From positions 1,284 to 65,283 of the forward strand of contig DS990605.1 in the NCBI GenBank assembly GCA_000155715.1: a DNA stretch of 64,000 nt. Direction: 5' to 3'. Positions 27,984-36,207 of this stretch are shown piece after piece. Numbering within the stretch: position 1 is the stretch's first letter; each line of letters starts with the position of its first letter. Under the pieces are notes generated by a model. That model was not told where the DNA came from and made no database searches. It saw only the letters and a list, made by a program, of their open reading frames with translations. This DNA is from a gamma proteobacterium HTCC5015. Its GTDB lineage: Bacteria; Pseudomonadota; Gammaproteobacteria; HTCC5015. The position numbers were made by a program, and so were the translations under genes.

Positions 27984-28638
27984 CGACGCACCCACCCCCA
28001 GTGCTCATCGCTCCATCGCATTAGCCACCGCTATTCTCACGGGCTTTGCCGTGCTCGGCACTGGCGTGGTGGCGACGACCTATGTTTCAACTGAGAACAC
28101 CATTGCCGAACAACAGCGCCTAGCGTTGCTCGACAGCCTCAACCAAGTCATTCCCGCGGATAGCTACGACAATGCGCTGACACGCGACACGATTGTCGTC
28201 GACGCGCCATCGCTGAATAAAAAAGGCCCAACCACGGTCTACCGAGCGCGCCTCGACGGTCAACCAGTCGCCGCCGTACTCAGCGTGACCGCGCCCGATG
28301 GTTACAACGGCGACATTCAACTGTTGGTGGGCATCCGCAAAGACGGCAATCTCACCGGTGTGCGCACCGTTTTCCACAAAGAGACGCCGGGCTTAGGCGA
28401 CGCTATCGACGCGGCTAAGAGCGACTGGATTCACCAGTTCGACAACGCGTCTCTAGAGCGCCCCGACGCCTCGCAATGGGCCGTCAAAAAAGACGGTGGA
28501 CACTTCGATCAACTGACGGGAGCGACCATTACGCCACGTGCGGTTGTCACAGTGGTCAAACGCAGCTTGGAGTACTTCCTGCAACATAAAACGGAATTAC
28601 TGGCACCCCATAGTCCCCAAGAGGAGACCTCGCCATGA
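27976..28638 (+). CDS. rnfG: Electron transport complex subunit RnfG/RsxG
   Basis: Periplasm-facing flavin subunit. I choose the GTG at 27976 ([13 protein letters not shown]), which follows an AGGGAGG site by 6 bases and gives 220 aa; it overlaps the end of rnfD by 8 bases. One N-terminal membrane helix (about residues 13-35) precedes the FMN-binding domain, whose flavinylation motif reads [13 protein letters not shown]. The PGLGD segment is also typical. Its stop overlaps rnfE (ATGA). Confidence 0.94.
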   Translation: MANDAPTPSAHRSIALATAILTGFAVLGTGVVATTYVSTENTIAEQQRLALLDSLNQVIPADSYDNALTRDTIVVDAPSLNKKGPTTVYRARLDGQPVAAVLSVTAPDGYNGDIQLLVGIRKDGNLTGVRTVFHKETPGLGDAIDAAKSDWIHQFDNASLERPDASQWAVKKDGGHFDQLTGATITPRAVVTVVKRSLEYFLQHKTELLAPHSPQEETSP

Positions 28639-29327
28639 GTACACGCGACGAGCTCAAGAAAATTGCCAACGACGGATTTTGGACCAACAACGCCGGTCTT
28701 GTTCAATTACTGGGCTTGTGTCCACTGCTCGGCGTCACCAGCACACTCATCAATGGCCTCGGCCTCGGCCTTGCCACCACCTTTGTGCTGATCGTTTCCA
28801 ATCTCAGCGTTTCCGCCATTCGCCATATTGTGCGCGATGAAGTCCGCATCCCCGTGTTCGTTCTCATCATTGCCGCCACCGTCACTATGGTAGAGCTGCT
28901 GATGCAGGCCTTTATGTATCAACTCTACACGGTACTCGGCATTTTCCTGCCGTTGATTACGACCAACTGCGCAATCATTGGTCGCGCTGAAGCCTACGCC
29001 GCCAAAAACCCGATTGGCCTTGCCACATTTGACGGGCTCAGCATGGGGCTTGGGTTTACGGCGGTGCTCGTCGTTTTGGGCGCCATGCGCGAAATAGTCG
29101 GTCAGGGTACTTTGCTAGCGGGATCTCACCTCATGTTTGGAGACATCGCCGAACACTGGGTCATCACCGCGATTCCCGACTACCCCGGTTTCTTGCTGGC
29201 CATTCTCCCTCCCGGTGCCTTTATTGGCCTCGGCTTATTGATTGCCCTGAAAAACGGGATTGACGACCGCATGAAAAAACGCGCTGCCGCCGCCCCATCC
29301 AGCGCCCCTCTACAAAGCCCAAGCTAA
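28635..29327 (+). CDS. rnfE: Electron transport complex subunit RnfE/RsxE
   Basis: 230 aa, six membrane helices, paralogous to RnfA. Conserved [23 protein letters not shown] and [18 protein letters not shown] segments carry the cysteines for the shared intramembrane cluster. A Ser/Pro/Ala-rich tail ends the protein. Last gene of rnf; the nth gene that often follows is absent, replaced by the hvf-type RiPP operon about 220 bases downstream. Confidence 0.95.
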   Translation: MSTRDELKKIANDGFWTNNAGLVQLLGLCPLLGVTSTLINGLGLGLATTFVLIVSNLSVSAIRHIVRDEVRIPVFVLIIAATVTMVELLMQAFMYQLYTVLGIFLPLITTNCAIIGRAEAYAAKNPIGLATFDGLSMGLGFTAVLVVLGAMREIVGQGTLLAGSHLMFGDIAEHWVITAIPDYPGFLLAILPPGAFIGLGLLIALKNGIDDRMKKRAAAAPSSAPLQSPS

Positions 29328-29332
29328 ACACC

Positions 29333-29362
29333 GATGCTCTGCCCCATGCGGGGTAGGGCATC
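29333..29362 (+). terminator. Strong hairpin after rnfE, possible terminator
   Basis: A 13-bp stem (two G-T pairs) with a 4-base loop: GATGCTCTGCCCC pairs with GGGGTAGGGCATC. It lies 6 bases after the rnfE stop. There is no clean T-run, so it may be a weak terminator, a Rho-assisted site or an mRNA 3'-end stabiliser that separates rnf from hvf expression. Confidence 0.5.
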
Positions 29363-29420
29363 AGACAGGCCTGCTCTCCTCTTTCATCACATCGGTTTCA
29401 CAGCGTACAGTCACACTGAT

Positions 29421-29449
29421 TGCACTGTGAACTTAACCACAGCAGTGCA
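29421..29449. promoter_or_regulatory. Interrupted dyad upstream of hvfA
   Basis: TGCACTGTG and CACAG-CAG-TGCA form an inverted repeat around an 8-base centre, about 100 bases before the hvfA start. It could be an operator or an mRNA hairpin. I cannot link it to a known regulator of copper-responsive RiPP operons. Confidence 0.3.
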
Positions 29450-29545
29450 GTCACACCTCCCGAAAGGTGGCAGGATGGCGTCATTGCTTTACACTGAATG
29501 GCGCTCTGCATTCCATTATTTTTAAAAATTAAGAGGACAACGACC

Positions 29546-29887
29546 ATGGCTAAAAAATCACTCACTATTTCTAGCGCTATCGGCCTAACTTTGGCGGCCA
29601 CTTTATCAGCGGGCACCGCTCAAGCCGATCAGGCCAACCCCTTTGGCATGAGCGAAATGAGCAGCGGCTACCAAGTGGCCGGTGATCACGAAGGCAAGTG
29701 CGGCGAAGGTAAATGCGGCGAAGACAAGGCCAAGCGCGAAGGTAAATGCGGTGAAGGTAAGTGTGGCGAGGACAAGGCCAAAGCTGCCGCTGAAGGTAAA
29801 TGTGGTGAAGGCAAATGCGGCGAAGACAAAGCCAAGGCCGACTCCGAAGGTAAGTGTGGCGAAGGCAAGTGCGGTGGTGACCACTAA
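29546..29887 (+). CDS. hvfA: HvfA-type RiPP precursor with eight EGKCG motifs
   Basis: 113 aa from the ATG at 29546, preceded by an AGAGGA site. A Sec signal peptide covers residues 1-27 (GTAQA|DQ). After a short linker come four doublets of [10 protein letters not shown], separated by EDKAK-type spacers, ending in GGDH: eight cysteines, all in EGKCG context. In HvfA-family precursors these cysteines are changed by the MNIO enzyme into thiooxazole-type, copper-binding residues. The mature peptide is expected to be periplasmic or exported. The next gene is the MNIO enzyme, 2 bases on. The family match is strong; the metal and the modification here are inferred. Confidence 0.88.
   Translation: MAKKSLTISSAIGLTLAATLSAGTAQADQANPFGMSEMSSGYQVAGDHEGKCGEGKCGEDKAKREGKCGEGKCGEDKAKAAAEGKCGEGKCGEDKAKADSEGKCGEGKCGGDH
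29689..29880 (+). repeat. Tandem coding repeat in hvfA core
   Basis: Four in-frame units of about 45-54 bases, each encoding [10 protein letters not shown] plus a spacer. Synonymous codons differ between units (GGT/GGC, AAG/AAA, TGT/TGC), so the array is not a very recent perfect duplication, while every Cys, Lys and Glu of the motif is kept. Confidence 0.85.
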
Positions 29888-29889
29888 TC

Positions 29890-30768
29890 ATGTCTAGCGC
29901 GACGCCCAGCACGGCCCACGTAAACGGCTTTCGCGCCGCAGTGAGCGGTGCTGGGCTCGGCCTGCGTCGTGGTTTAACACAGACGCTGTCCGACTACCCC
30001 GAGGCCATCGACTTTATGGAGGTGGCCCCGGAAAATTGGATTGGCGTAGGGGGCGCAATAGGGCGTCAACTGCGGCAGTTCACCGAACGCTATCCCTTTG
30101 TTTTACACGGCCTATCCCTGTCCATTGGTAGTCCCGCAGCACTCGACGAGCAGTTGTTAAGAGACATCCGCCAGTTTATGGACGAGCACGGGATTGAGAC
30201 GTATACCGAACACCTCACTTACTGCTCAGACGATGGCCATCTGTACGATTTGATGCCCATCCCTTTTACCGAGGAGGCCGTCGACCACGTGGCCGAGCGC
30301 ATTCAGCGCGCCCAAGACATTCTGGGCCGCCGCATCGCCATGGAGAACGCCTCCTACTACGCGGCACCCGGCCAAGAGATGAGCGAAATCGAGTTTCTCA
30401 ACGCAGTTTTGCAAAAAGCCGATTGCGGCTTGTTATTCGATGTTAACAACCTCTATGTGAACTCGATCAACCATCGCTACGACCCTCTCGATTTCATGCG
30501 GCAACTGCCCGCAGAACGCATAGCCTACTGCCATGTCGCGGGGCACTACAACGAAGCGGAAGATTTAATTGTCGATACCCACGGCGCCGATGTCATCGAC
30601 GATGTCTGGCAACTGCTCTCCGTGGCCTATCAACAGTTTGGTTCGCTACCGACACTGCTCGAACGAGATTTCAATTACCCGCCACTCAATCAACTGCTCG
30701 GCGAAATTCATCACATTCACGACTTGCAACGACAGGCCCAAGTGAGCGATAACAACCATATCGCTTAA
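29890..30768 (+). CDS. hvfB: MNIO family RiPP-modifying oxygenase (DUF692)
   Basis: 292 aa multinuclear non-heme iron-dependent oxidative enzyme, the family of MbnB and HvfB, which oxidises precursor cysteines. TIM-barrel metal-ligand motifs are in place: [43 protein letters not shown] and LERDFNYP. It lies 2 bases after hvfA, so tight co-expression with the substrate is expected. The predicted reaction on the eight EGKCG cysteines is by family analogy. Confidence 0.93.
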   Translation: MSSATPSTAHVNGFRAAVSGAGLGLRRGLTQTLSDYPEAIDFMEVAPENWIGVGGAIGRQLRQFTERYPFVLHGLSLSIGSPAALDEQLLRDIRQFMDEHGIETYTEHLTYCSDDGHLYDLMPIPFTEEAVDHVAERIQRAQDILGRRIAMENASYYAAPGQEMSEIEFLNAVLQKADCGLLFDVNNLYVNSINHRYDPLDFMRQLPAERIAYCHVAGHYNEAEDLIVDTHGADVIDDVWQLLSVAYQQFGSLPTLLERDFNYPPLNQLLGEIHHIHDLQRQAQVSDNNHIA

Positions 30769-30794
30769 AGCATTGCACAGGGGGAAGAACTGCC

Positions 30795-32327
30795 ATGCGC
30801 GAGTTCTTGGAAACTTGGCCGCTCGAATTTCTCGGCATTCTCTCACTATTGGTGTTTGTCGCCTTTATTGTTGGCGTCATCGGTATCGCCGTTCTGTACA
30901 TCGTCGATGTCACGCAAACGGCCCACGCGGTGCGCCGAAACTTTCCCGTTATCGGTCGATTTCGCTACTTTTTTGAGCATCTCGGTGAATTTTTCCGCCA
31001 GTACTTTTTCGCCATGGACCGCGAGGAACTGCCCTTCAATCGCGCCGAGCGCGCTTGGGTCTATCGCGCCGCGAAAAATGTGGATCGCACCATTGCCTTT
31101 GGCTCGACGCGCGACCTGAGTAAAAACGGCACTATCTACTTCGTTAACTGCGGCTATCCCACGCTGGGCGAAGACGCGATGCCCAACCACGCGGTGACCA
31201 TCGGCCCCTACAGCGAACACCCCTACACGACCGATTCGGTAATTAACATTTCAGGCATGAGCTACGGCGCCCTGTCAAAACCCGCTGTACAGGCGCTATC
31301 AAAAGGCGCCGCCCTAGCGGGTTGCTGGATGAATACCGGTGAGGGCGGTCTCGCCCCCTACCACCTCGAGGGTGGCGCCGATTTAGTGTTTCAGATTGGC
31401 ACGGCTAAATTTGGCGTCAAAGATGAGAACGGCCAGCTGAGCGAAGAAAAATTAAAAGAGATCGCCGCTCACTCCCAAGTCAAAATGTTTGAAGTCAAAC
31501 TGAGTCAGGGCGCTAAGCCGGGCAAAGGCGGCATTGTGCCCGCGGCCAAGGTCACCCCCGAAATCGCCCGTATTCGAGGCCTCAAAATGGGTGAGGACGC
31601 CATTAGCCCCAATCGGCACCCCGACATCGCCAACGCTGACGATTTACTCAATATGGTCAACCACATCCGCCAGACAACGGGCAAGCCCGTCGGTTTTAAA
31701 ACCGTCGTTGGCACCTACGACTGGCTAGAGGAAATGTGCGAAAACATTCGCCACCGAGGTATCGAAAGCGCACCCGACTTTATCACTATCGACAGCGCCG
31801 ATGGCGGCACAGGCGCCGCGCCGATGAGCTTGATGGACAATATGGGGCTGCCCCTGCGCGAGAGCCTGCCCGCCGTGGTTGATATGTTATGCCGCTACGG
31901 TTTGCGCGATCGCATCAAAATCGTTTGCTCGGGCAAGCTAATCACGCCCATCGGCGTCGCTTGGGCACTGTGTATGGGCGCCGACTTCGTCACCTCAGCG
32001 CGCGGCTTCATGTTTTCCATCGGCTGTATTCAAGCGCTGCAATGCAATAAGAACACTTGCCCCACGGGTGTCACGACGCACAACCCCAAACTGCAACGCG
32101 GTCTCGTGCCCTCCGATAAGGCCGTGCGCGCCGCCAGCTATGTACAAAATATGAATCACGAAATCGGTGTCATTGCCCACGCCTGTGGCGTACCCGAGGC
32201 GCGTCTACTGCGCCGTAAACACGCTCGCATGGTGTTAGAAAACGGAACCTCCGTGCCACTGGATGAACTTTATCCCGAAATTCGCAACGAAGGCGTAAGT
32301 ACGATTCAAAAAATTGACCACTTATAG
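30795..32327 (+). CDS. Membrane-anchored FMN-binding glutamate synthase-like protein
   Basis: 510 aa. One hydrophobic segment (about residues 13-37) precedes a domain that matches the FMN/Fe-S synthase part of glutamate synthase. Visible are INISGMSYGALSKPAVQAL, the flavin barrel with DSADGGTGAAPMSLMDNMG and VCSGKLITP, and the [3Fe-4S] ligands C411, C417 and C422 (Cx5Cx4C, ending CPTGVTTHNP). There is no glutaminase domain and no pyridine-nucleotide subunit gene nearby. Stand-alone relatives occur in many bacteria with unknown roles. What is odd is its place, third gene of a RiPP operon between the MNIO and DoxX genes, 26 and 8 bases apart. A second redox tailoring or electron-feeding role is possible but unproven. 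Confidence 0.86.
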   Translation: MREFLETWPLEFLGILSLLVFVAFIVGVIGIAVLYIVDVTQTAHAVRRNFPVIGRFRYFFEHLGEFFRQYFFAMDREELPFNRAERAWVYRAAKNVDRTIAFGSTRDLSKNGTIYFVNCGYPTLGEDAMPNHAVTIGPYSEHPYTTDSVINISGMSYGALSKPAVQALSKGAALAGCWMNTGEGGLAPYHLEGGADLVFQIGTAKFGVKDENGQLSEEKLKEIAAHSQVKMFEVKLSQGAKPGKGGIVPAAKVTPEIARIRGLKMGEDAISPNRHPDIANADDLLNMVNHIRQTTGKPVGFKTVVGTYDWLEEMCENIRHRGIESAPDFITIDSADGGTGAAPMSLMDNMGLPLRESLPAVVDMLCRYGLRDRIKIVCSGKLITPIGVAWALCMGADFVTSARGFMFSIGCIQALQCNKNTCPTGVTTHNPKLQRGLVPSDKAVRAASYVQNMNHEIGVIAHACGVPEARLLRRKHARMVLENGTSVPLDELYPEIRNEGVSTIQKIDHL

Positions 32328-32335
32328 GCTGCGCA

Positions 32336-33043
32336 ATGTCACACATAACTACCTTATTTCAATGGCACAAACGACTGCTGAAGCAGTTGTCTAAAATCGA
32401 ATTCGTAGTGCCTCTGGCCCTTCGATTGATACTGGCCCCCACACTCATTATTGCGGGCTACAACAAATTGCGGTTGGGCGAATCGGGCATCGGCTTTATC
32501 GAGTCTCTCGGTCCCGCTCCCTCTGCGGTCGCCTGGTTTGGCAACGCCGATTGGGGCCTAGGGCTCCCCTTCCCCGAATTGATGGTCACACTAGCGGCCT
32601 GGACGGAGTTTGCCGGTGGTTGGCTCTTGTTAATTGGCTTATTCAACCGACTCATCAGCATCCCCCTCGCCTTTACTATGTTGATTGCCGCACTCACCGC
32701 CCACTGGAGCAACGGCTGGTTTGCTATCGCTCCCTCCAACCCCGACACCAGTGCTGCACAGGTCTACGCCTGGCTCGGCGTAGACGCCGCGTCACAAAGC
32801 CTAGAAAACAGCAAAGCTGTGGGTCAGCGCCTACAAGCGGCAAAATCTCTCCTGCAAGAACATGGCCACTACGATTGGCTGACAGAGAAAGGCAACTACG
32901 TCGTTCTCAACAACGGTATCGAATTTGCCGCCATGTATTTCGTGATGCTGCTCACCCTTGTTTTTATGGGCGGAGGGCGATGGTTCAGTGTCGACGATTG
33001 GTTGAGACGCTGGCTTCAGCGCGGCAGCACCGCGGAGTTTTAA
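32336..33043 (+). CDS. hvfX: DoxX family membrane protein, HvfX-like
   Basis: 235 aa with about four membrane helices, the first two in LRLILAPTLIIAGYNKLRLG and LVTLAAWTEFAGGWLLLIGL context. A DoxX protein is the normal fourth member of Hvf-type copper RiPP operons. This one is longer than many DoxX proteins because of an approximately 75-residue hydrophilic insert (about residues 130-200, SNPDTSAAQ to GNYVVLNNG) before the last helix. Its role may be in export, maturation or membrane redox; it is not established. Tightly packed between the glutamate-synthase-like gene and hvfC. Confidence 0.82.
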   Translation: MSHITTLFQWHKRLLKQLSKIEFVVPLALRLILAPTLIIAGYNKLRLGESGIGFIESLGPAPSAVAWFGNADWGLGLPFPELMVTLAAWTEFAGGWLLLIGLFNRLISIPLAFTMLIAALTAHWSNGWFAIAPSNPDTSAAQVYAWLGVDAASQSLENSKAVGQRLQAAKSLLQEHGHYDWLTEKGNYVVLNNGIEFAAMYFVMLLTLVFMGGGRWFSVDDWLRRWLQRGSTAEF

Positions 33044-33046
33044 GCG

Positions 33047-33808
33047 ATGGCTCATCATTTGAAATCACTTCAAACCGAATTTGCCGCGCACATCCGAAAC
33101 CCCGATAAGAACCAGCGCCCCGACGGTATCGAAGATCGCCGCATGGCGATTTATCGCGATTTGTTCTACAGCAATATTCAAGGCTTTATTGAAAACGGTT
33201 TCCCCGTGCTTCGAAGCCTTTACTCCGACGGCGATTGGCACGCACTGGTACGGCACTTTATCAGCGACTATCGCTGCGCCAGCCCCTACTTTCTGAAGAT
33301 TTCAGAGGAGTTTTTGGCTTTTTTAAGCAGCGAAGTGTATCAGCCAACACCCGCCGATCCGCCCTTTATGCGCGAGCTGGCGCACTACGAGTGGGTCGAG
33401 CTCGCCCTGAGTGTCGCTCCCGACCCCCAAGCCGACGCACACATCGACACCAACGGCGATTTAATGGCATCGCCGCCGCTGCTCTCGCCACTGGCCTGGA
33501 ACCTGAGCTATCAATGGCCTGTAGAGCGCATCAGTGCCAGCTACCAACCTGAAAAACCGCCAGAAACGCCCACCCATATCGTGGTCTATCGCGACCGCCG
33601 CGATCGCGTGCGTTTCGTCAGCATCACCCCCGTCACAGCGGCGCTGCTGCAACTGATGGACGCCCACCCCCAAGCCACGGGCCGCGAACTGTGTGAAGCG
33701 ATTGCTGAGCACCTGGGGCAAGATCCCGAGCACTTAAAGCAGGCGGGCGAGCAAGCCCTAGAATCGCTGCGCGAAAAGGGCATTATCCTCGGCGCCAAAG
33801 TTCGCTAA
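33047..33808 (+). CDS. hvfC: HvfC family MNIO partner protein (DUF2063)
   Basis: 253 aa. The N-terminal DUF2063 part (about residues 5-100, RRMAIYRDLFYSNIQGFIENGFPVLRSL) and a C-terminal winged-helix-like domain (about 160-250) match the partner protein that binds the precursor leader and presents it to the MNIO enzyme. Three bases after hvfX, and last gene of the operon: tesB follows after 81 bases with its own ribosome site. No terminator is clear between them. Confidence 0.9.
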   Translation: MAHHLKSLQTEFAAHIRNPDKNQRPDGIEDRRMAIYRDLFYSNIQGFIENGFPVLRSLYSDGDWHALVRHFISDYRCASPYFLKISEEFLAFLSSEVYQPTPADPPFMRELAHYEWVELALSVAPDPQADAHIDTNGDLMASPPLLSPLAWNLSYQWPVERISASYQPEKPPETPTHIVVYRDRRDRVRFVSITPVTAALLQLMDAHPQATGRELCEAIAEHLGQDPEHLKQAGEQALESLREKGIILGAKVR

Positions 33809-33889
33809 AGGCGACGGGCAACTAATTCGTTCAAACCTCAAGCTGCACTTAAAGCTACACTAGAGTCCAATGAACCGTGTGGAGTCAGC

Positions 33890-34756
33890 ATGAGCCGCGT
33901 ATTAGACGAACTACTCGAATTATTAAAACTCGAAGCCATTGAAGAGAATATTTTTCGCGGTCAAAGCCAAGATCTCGGCTTTGGCAATTTATTTGGCGGG
34001 CAAGTATTAGGGCAATCGTTATCGGCGGCGTCACAAACCGTCGATACAGAGCGCCCCGTACACTCGCTACACGCCTATTTTCTTCGCCCAGGTGATCCCA
34101 AGCGCGGCATTGTCTACCAAGTCGACAACCTACGCGATGGCGGTAGTTTTTCGACGCGCCGCATTACGGCCATTCAACGTGGCAAACCCATTTTATCCAT
34201 GGAGGCCAGTTTTCAACGCATTGAGCAGGGTTTCGAACACAGCGACGCCATGCCCGAGGGTATTCCGCGACCCGATGATTTACCCAGCGACTCGGATCTC
34301 GCACACAAGGTGGCGGACAAAATCCCCCAACACATTCGCAACAATGTGCTATCGGAGAAACCCATCGAAATCCGTCCCGTGCTGCCGCTCAATCCATTTG
34401 CTCCCGAGAAGATGGCTCCGGTGCAGCACGTATGGTTTAAAGCCAGTGGCACACTGCCCAATGACCCCATGGTGCATCGCTACATGCTGGCCTACGCCTC
34501 GGACTTTAAACTCTGCACCACGGCGATGCGTCCTCACGGAGTGAGCTTTATTCAGCCCAATATGCAGGTCGCCAGCCTTGATCACGCCATGTGGTTTCAC
34601 CGCCCCTTCCGCTTTGACGACTGGCTGCTTTACACTATGGAGAGTCCCACAGCCGTCGGCGGACGCGGCCTCAATCGCGGGCGCATCTACACCCGCGACG
34701 GTGTACTCGTGGCCTCAACCACGCAAGAGGCCCTGATTCGACAGCGGGAAAAATAA
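33890..34756 (+). CDS. tesB: Acyl-CoA thioesterase II
   Basis: 288 aa double-hotdog thioesterase that hydrolyses medium/long acyl-CoAs. Recognisable are FRGQSQDLGFGNLFGGQVLGQ at the N-terminus, VHSLHAYFLRPGDP, the SMEASFQ segment, and the C-terminal SLDHAMWFHRPFRFDDWLLY with its catalytic Asp region. Length is normal. Not obviously part of the hvf operon functionally. Downstream lies a 620-base repeat-rich gap. Confidence 0.95.
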   Translation: MSRVLDELLELLKLEAIEENIFRGQSQDLGFGNLFGGQVLGQSLSAASQTVDTERPVHSLHAYFLRPGDPKRGIVYQVDNLRDGGSFSTRRITAIQRGKPILSMEASFQRIEQGFEHSDAMPEGIPRPDDLPSDSDLAHKVADKIPQHIRNNVLSEKPIEIRPVLPLNPFAPEKMAPVQHVWFKASGTLPNDPMVHRYMLAYASDFKLCTTAMRPHGVSFIQPNMQVASLDHAMWFHRPFRFDDWLLYTMESPTAVGGRGLNRGRIYTRDGVLVASTTQEALIRQREK

Positions 34757-35376
34757 GCGGCGGGCCAAGCAGTCTCGGGCTGAAACCCATGCTGACAAAA
34801 ACAGCGTCGTATTGTGTTGGTTCGGCAAAAAACACCGTGGGCACAGAGTTCACAGAGGTGGATAGGAATCGCAATCTCAAGCCTCAATGGATTGAGCTAG
34901 GCAAACTACAAAGTGCCCGATCCGCAAAGAACACGGCCTCATGCCCTTCGTTTAGGGCGTAAGACCGACACCTCTTCGCTTGCACGGCAAGCTCCTACGG
35001 CCACAGCGAGAAGTGTGTCGTCATTGCAATGACGCACTTTAAAGCCTTGCCTACTTCAAAAAACGAGTCATTCCCGCGCAGGCGGGAATCCAGCGTCTTT
35101 AAGTGAGCGGGGGAGTAAAGCCACTGGGCTCCCGCCTGCGCGGGAGCGACGGGGTGGCAGGCGCCCGATCCCGTGACGATGGATTTACGCTGCACGCCTG
35201 ACTTGTGGGAGGACGCCTTTATGCCCTTGGGTGCCCGGGCCGACAGGCGAAGCAACCTGCCTGTCGAATCTGCCAACAGATTGCTTCGCTGCGCTCGCAA
35301 TGTCGCGTTTTAAGCCTTGCCTACTTTAAAACCAGAATGCATCCGCCTAACGGCAATGGCCTGCTGTGCGCCAAAA
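34757..35376. repeat. Repeat-rich gap with families A and B
   Basis: No gene recognised in 620 bases. It holds one full family-A unit at 35067-35151 (ATTCCCGCGCAGGCGGGAAT ... CTCCCGCCTGCGCGGGAG) and one family-B unit at 35205-35244 (GCCTTTATGCCCTTGGGTG then CCCGGGCCGAC). A CACAGAGTTCACAGAGG fragment near 34844 echoes one at about 3258-3276. The 100-residue-class frames here translate repeats. Confidence 0.7.
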
Positions 35377-36207
35377 CTAACTCCTCGCGCGCTCCACGCG
35401 CAGCTCCTGAGCCAGTACCCAACGAGCGAGTTGGTGTAAATCCGCCATACTGGCGATCACGGCGTCGGGGCGGTGCGGGTGTTTCGGCGTGCCGGGAAAA
35501 ATTTTATCGATCCAGTCTTGATTCCACTGGGCGCCGTTGTAAAAAATGGCCTCGACCCCCGCCTCTTTGGCAGCGATCACATCGGTGGTGCTATCGCCGA
35601 CATACCACACCGTCTCATCGGCGGGGTGACCGAGCCGCCGTAGAGCCTCCAGCAGTAAATCGGGAGCGGGTTTGCGACGCTCGACATGGTTACCACTGAC
35701 AATCGTATCGAACAGCACATGCCAGCGTCCCTCCTCCACTTTATCCAACTCATGCAACATAAATTCGTGATTGCGATTGGTAATCACACCGAGTTGTATA
35801 CCCAAGTCGCGCACCGCACTCAGCTGCTCAAAAGTATCCGATTCGAGCGGTTGTACCTCGCCGACATAATTTCGGTAGGACTCATCAAATGCCTTGTGCG
35901 CCAAGCGCTTGGCACCTTCGTCGTCGCCAAACAAAACCTCAAAAATATCTGTGCGAGAGATTTTCCTCTGCTGCACGACCTTAGGATGCAAACGATTGTT
36001 GTCGCGCACATAGGTCAGCAATTTGGCGTCTTCTATCGTCTTCGAATCCTCTGGGTGCAGCAGGCGATCGAACAAATCCAGCTCAACCAATTTAGGCAAC
36101 ACTTCATCGACGGCGTGGTACATGGCATCGTGAGTGTCGACCAACGTGGCGTGCCAATCGATCAGCACCACTTCGGGGTGCGCTTTGGGCAACATCAAAA
36201 TACTCAT
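35377..36207 (-). CDS. HAD family hydrolase with altered motif I
   Basis: 276 aa from the ATG at 36205-36207, which overlaps the mazG stop (ATGA); a longer in-frame start lies inside mazG. Motif I reads D17-W-H-A-T21, so the usual acid/base Asp two residues after the nucleophile is His; motif II is in GVITNRNHE, the Lys in RRKPAPDLLLEAL, and motif III is VGDSTTDVIAAKEAG. A cap domain lies between about 25 and 130. Phosphonatase-type HADs also lack that second Asp, so phosphatase activity is uncertain. Coupled to mazG, hinting at nucleotide or metabolite housekeeping. Confidence 0.82.
   Translation of the reverse strand: MSILMLPKAHPEVVLIDWHATLVDTHDAMYHAVDEVLPKLVELDLFDRLLHPEDSKTIEDAKLLTYVRDNNRLHPKVVQQRKISRTDIFEVLFGDDEGAKRLAHKAFDESYRNYVGEVQPLESDTFEQLSAVRDLGIQLGVITNRNHEFMLHELDKVEEGRWHVLFDTIVSGNHVERRKPAPDLLLEALRRLGHPADETVWYVGDSTTDVIAAKEAGVEAIFYNGAQWNQDWIDKIFPGTPKHPHRPDAVIASMADLHQLARWVLAQELRVERARS

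Noticed and set aside
29689-29880. Possible CRISPR-like array in the hvfA repeats
   Set aside because: Units are in-frame coding repeats with no unique spacers of constant length and no cas genes nearby.
29577-29912. Minus-strand frames opposite hvfA with His/Leu/Cys-rich repeats
   Set aside because: They are mirror images of the EGKCG repeat array.
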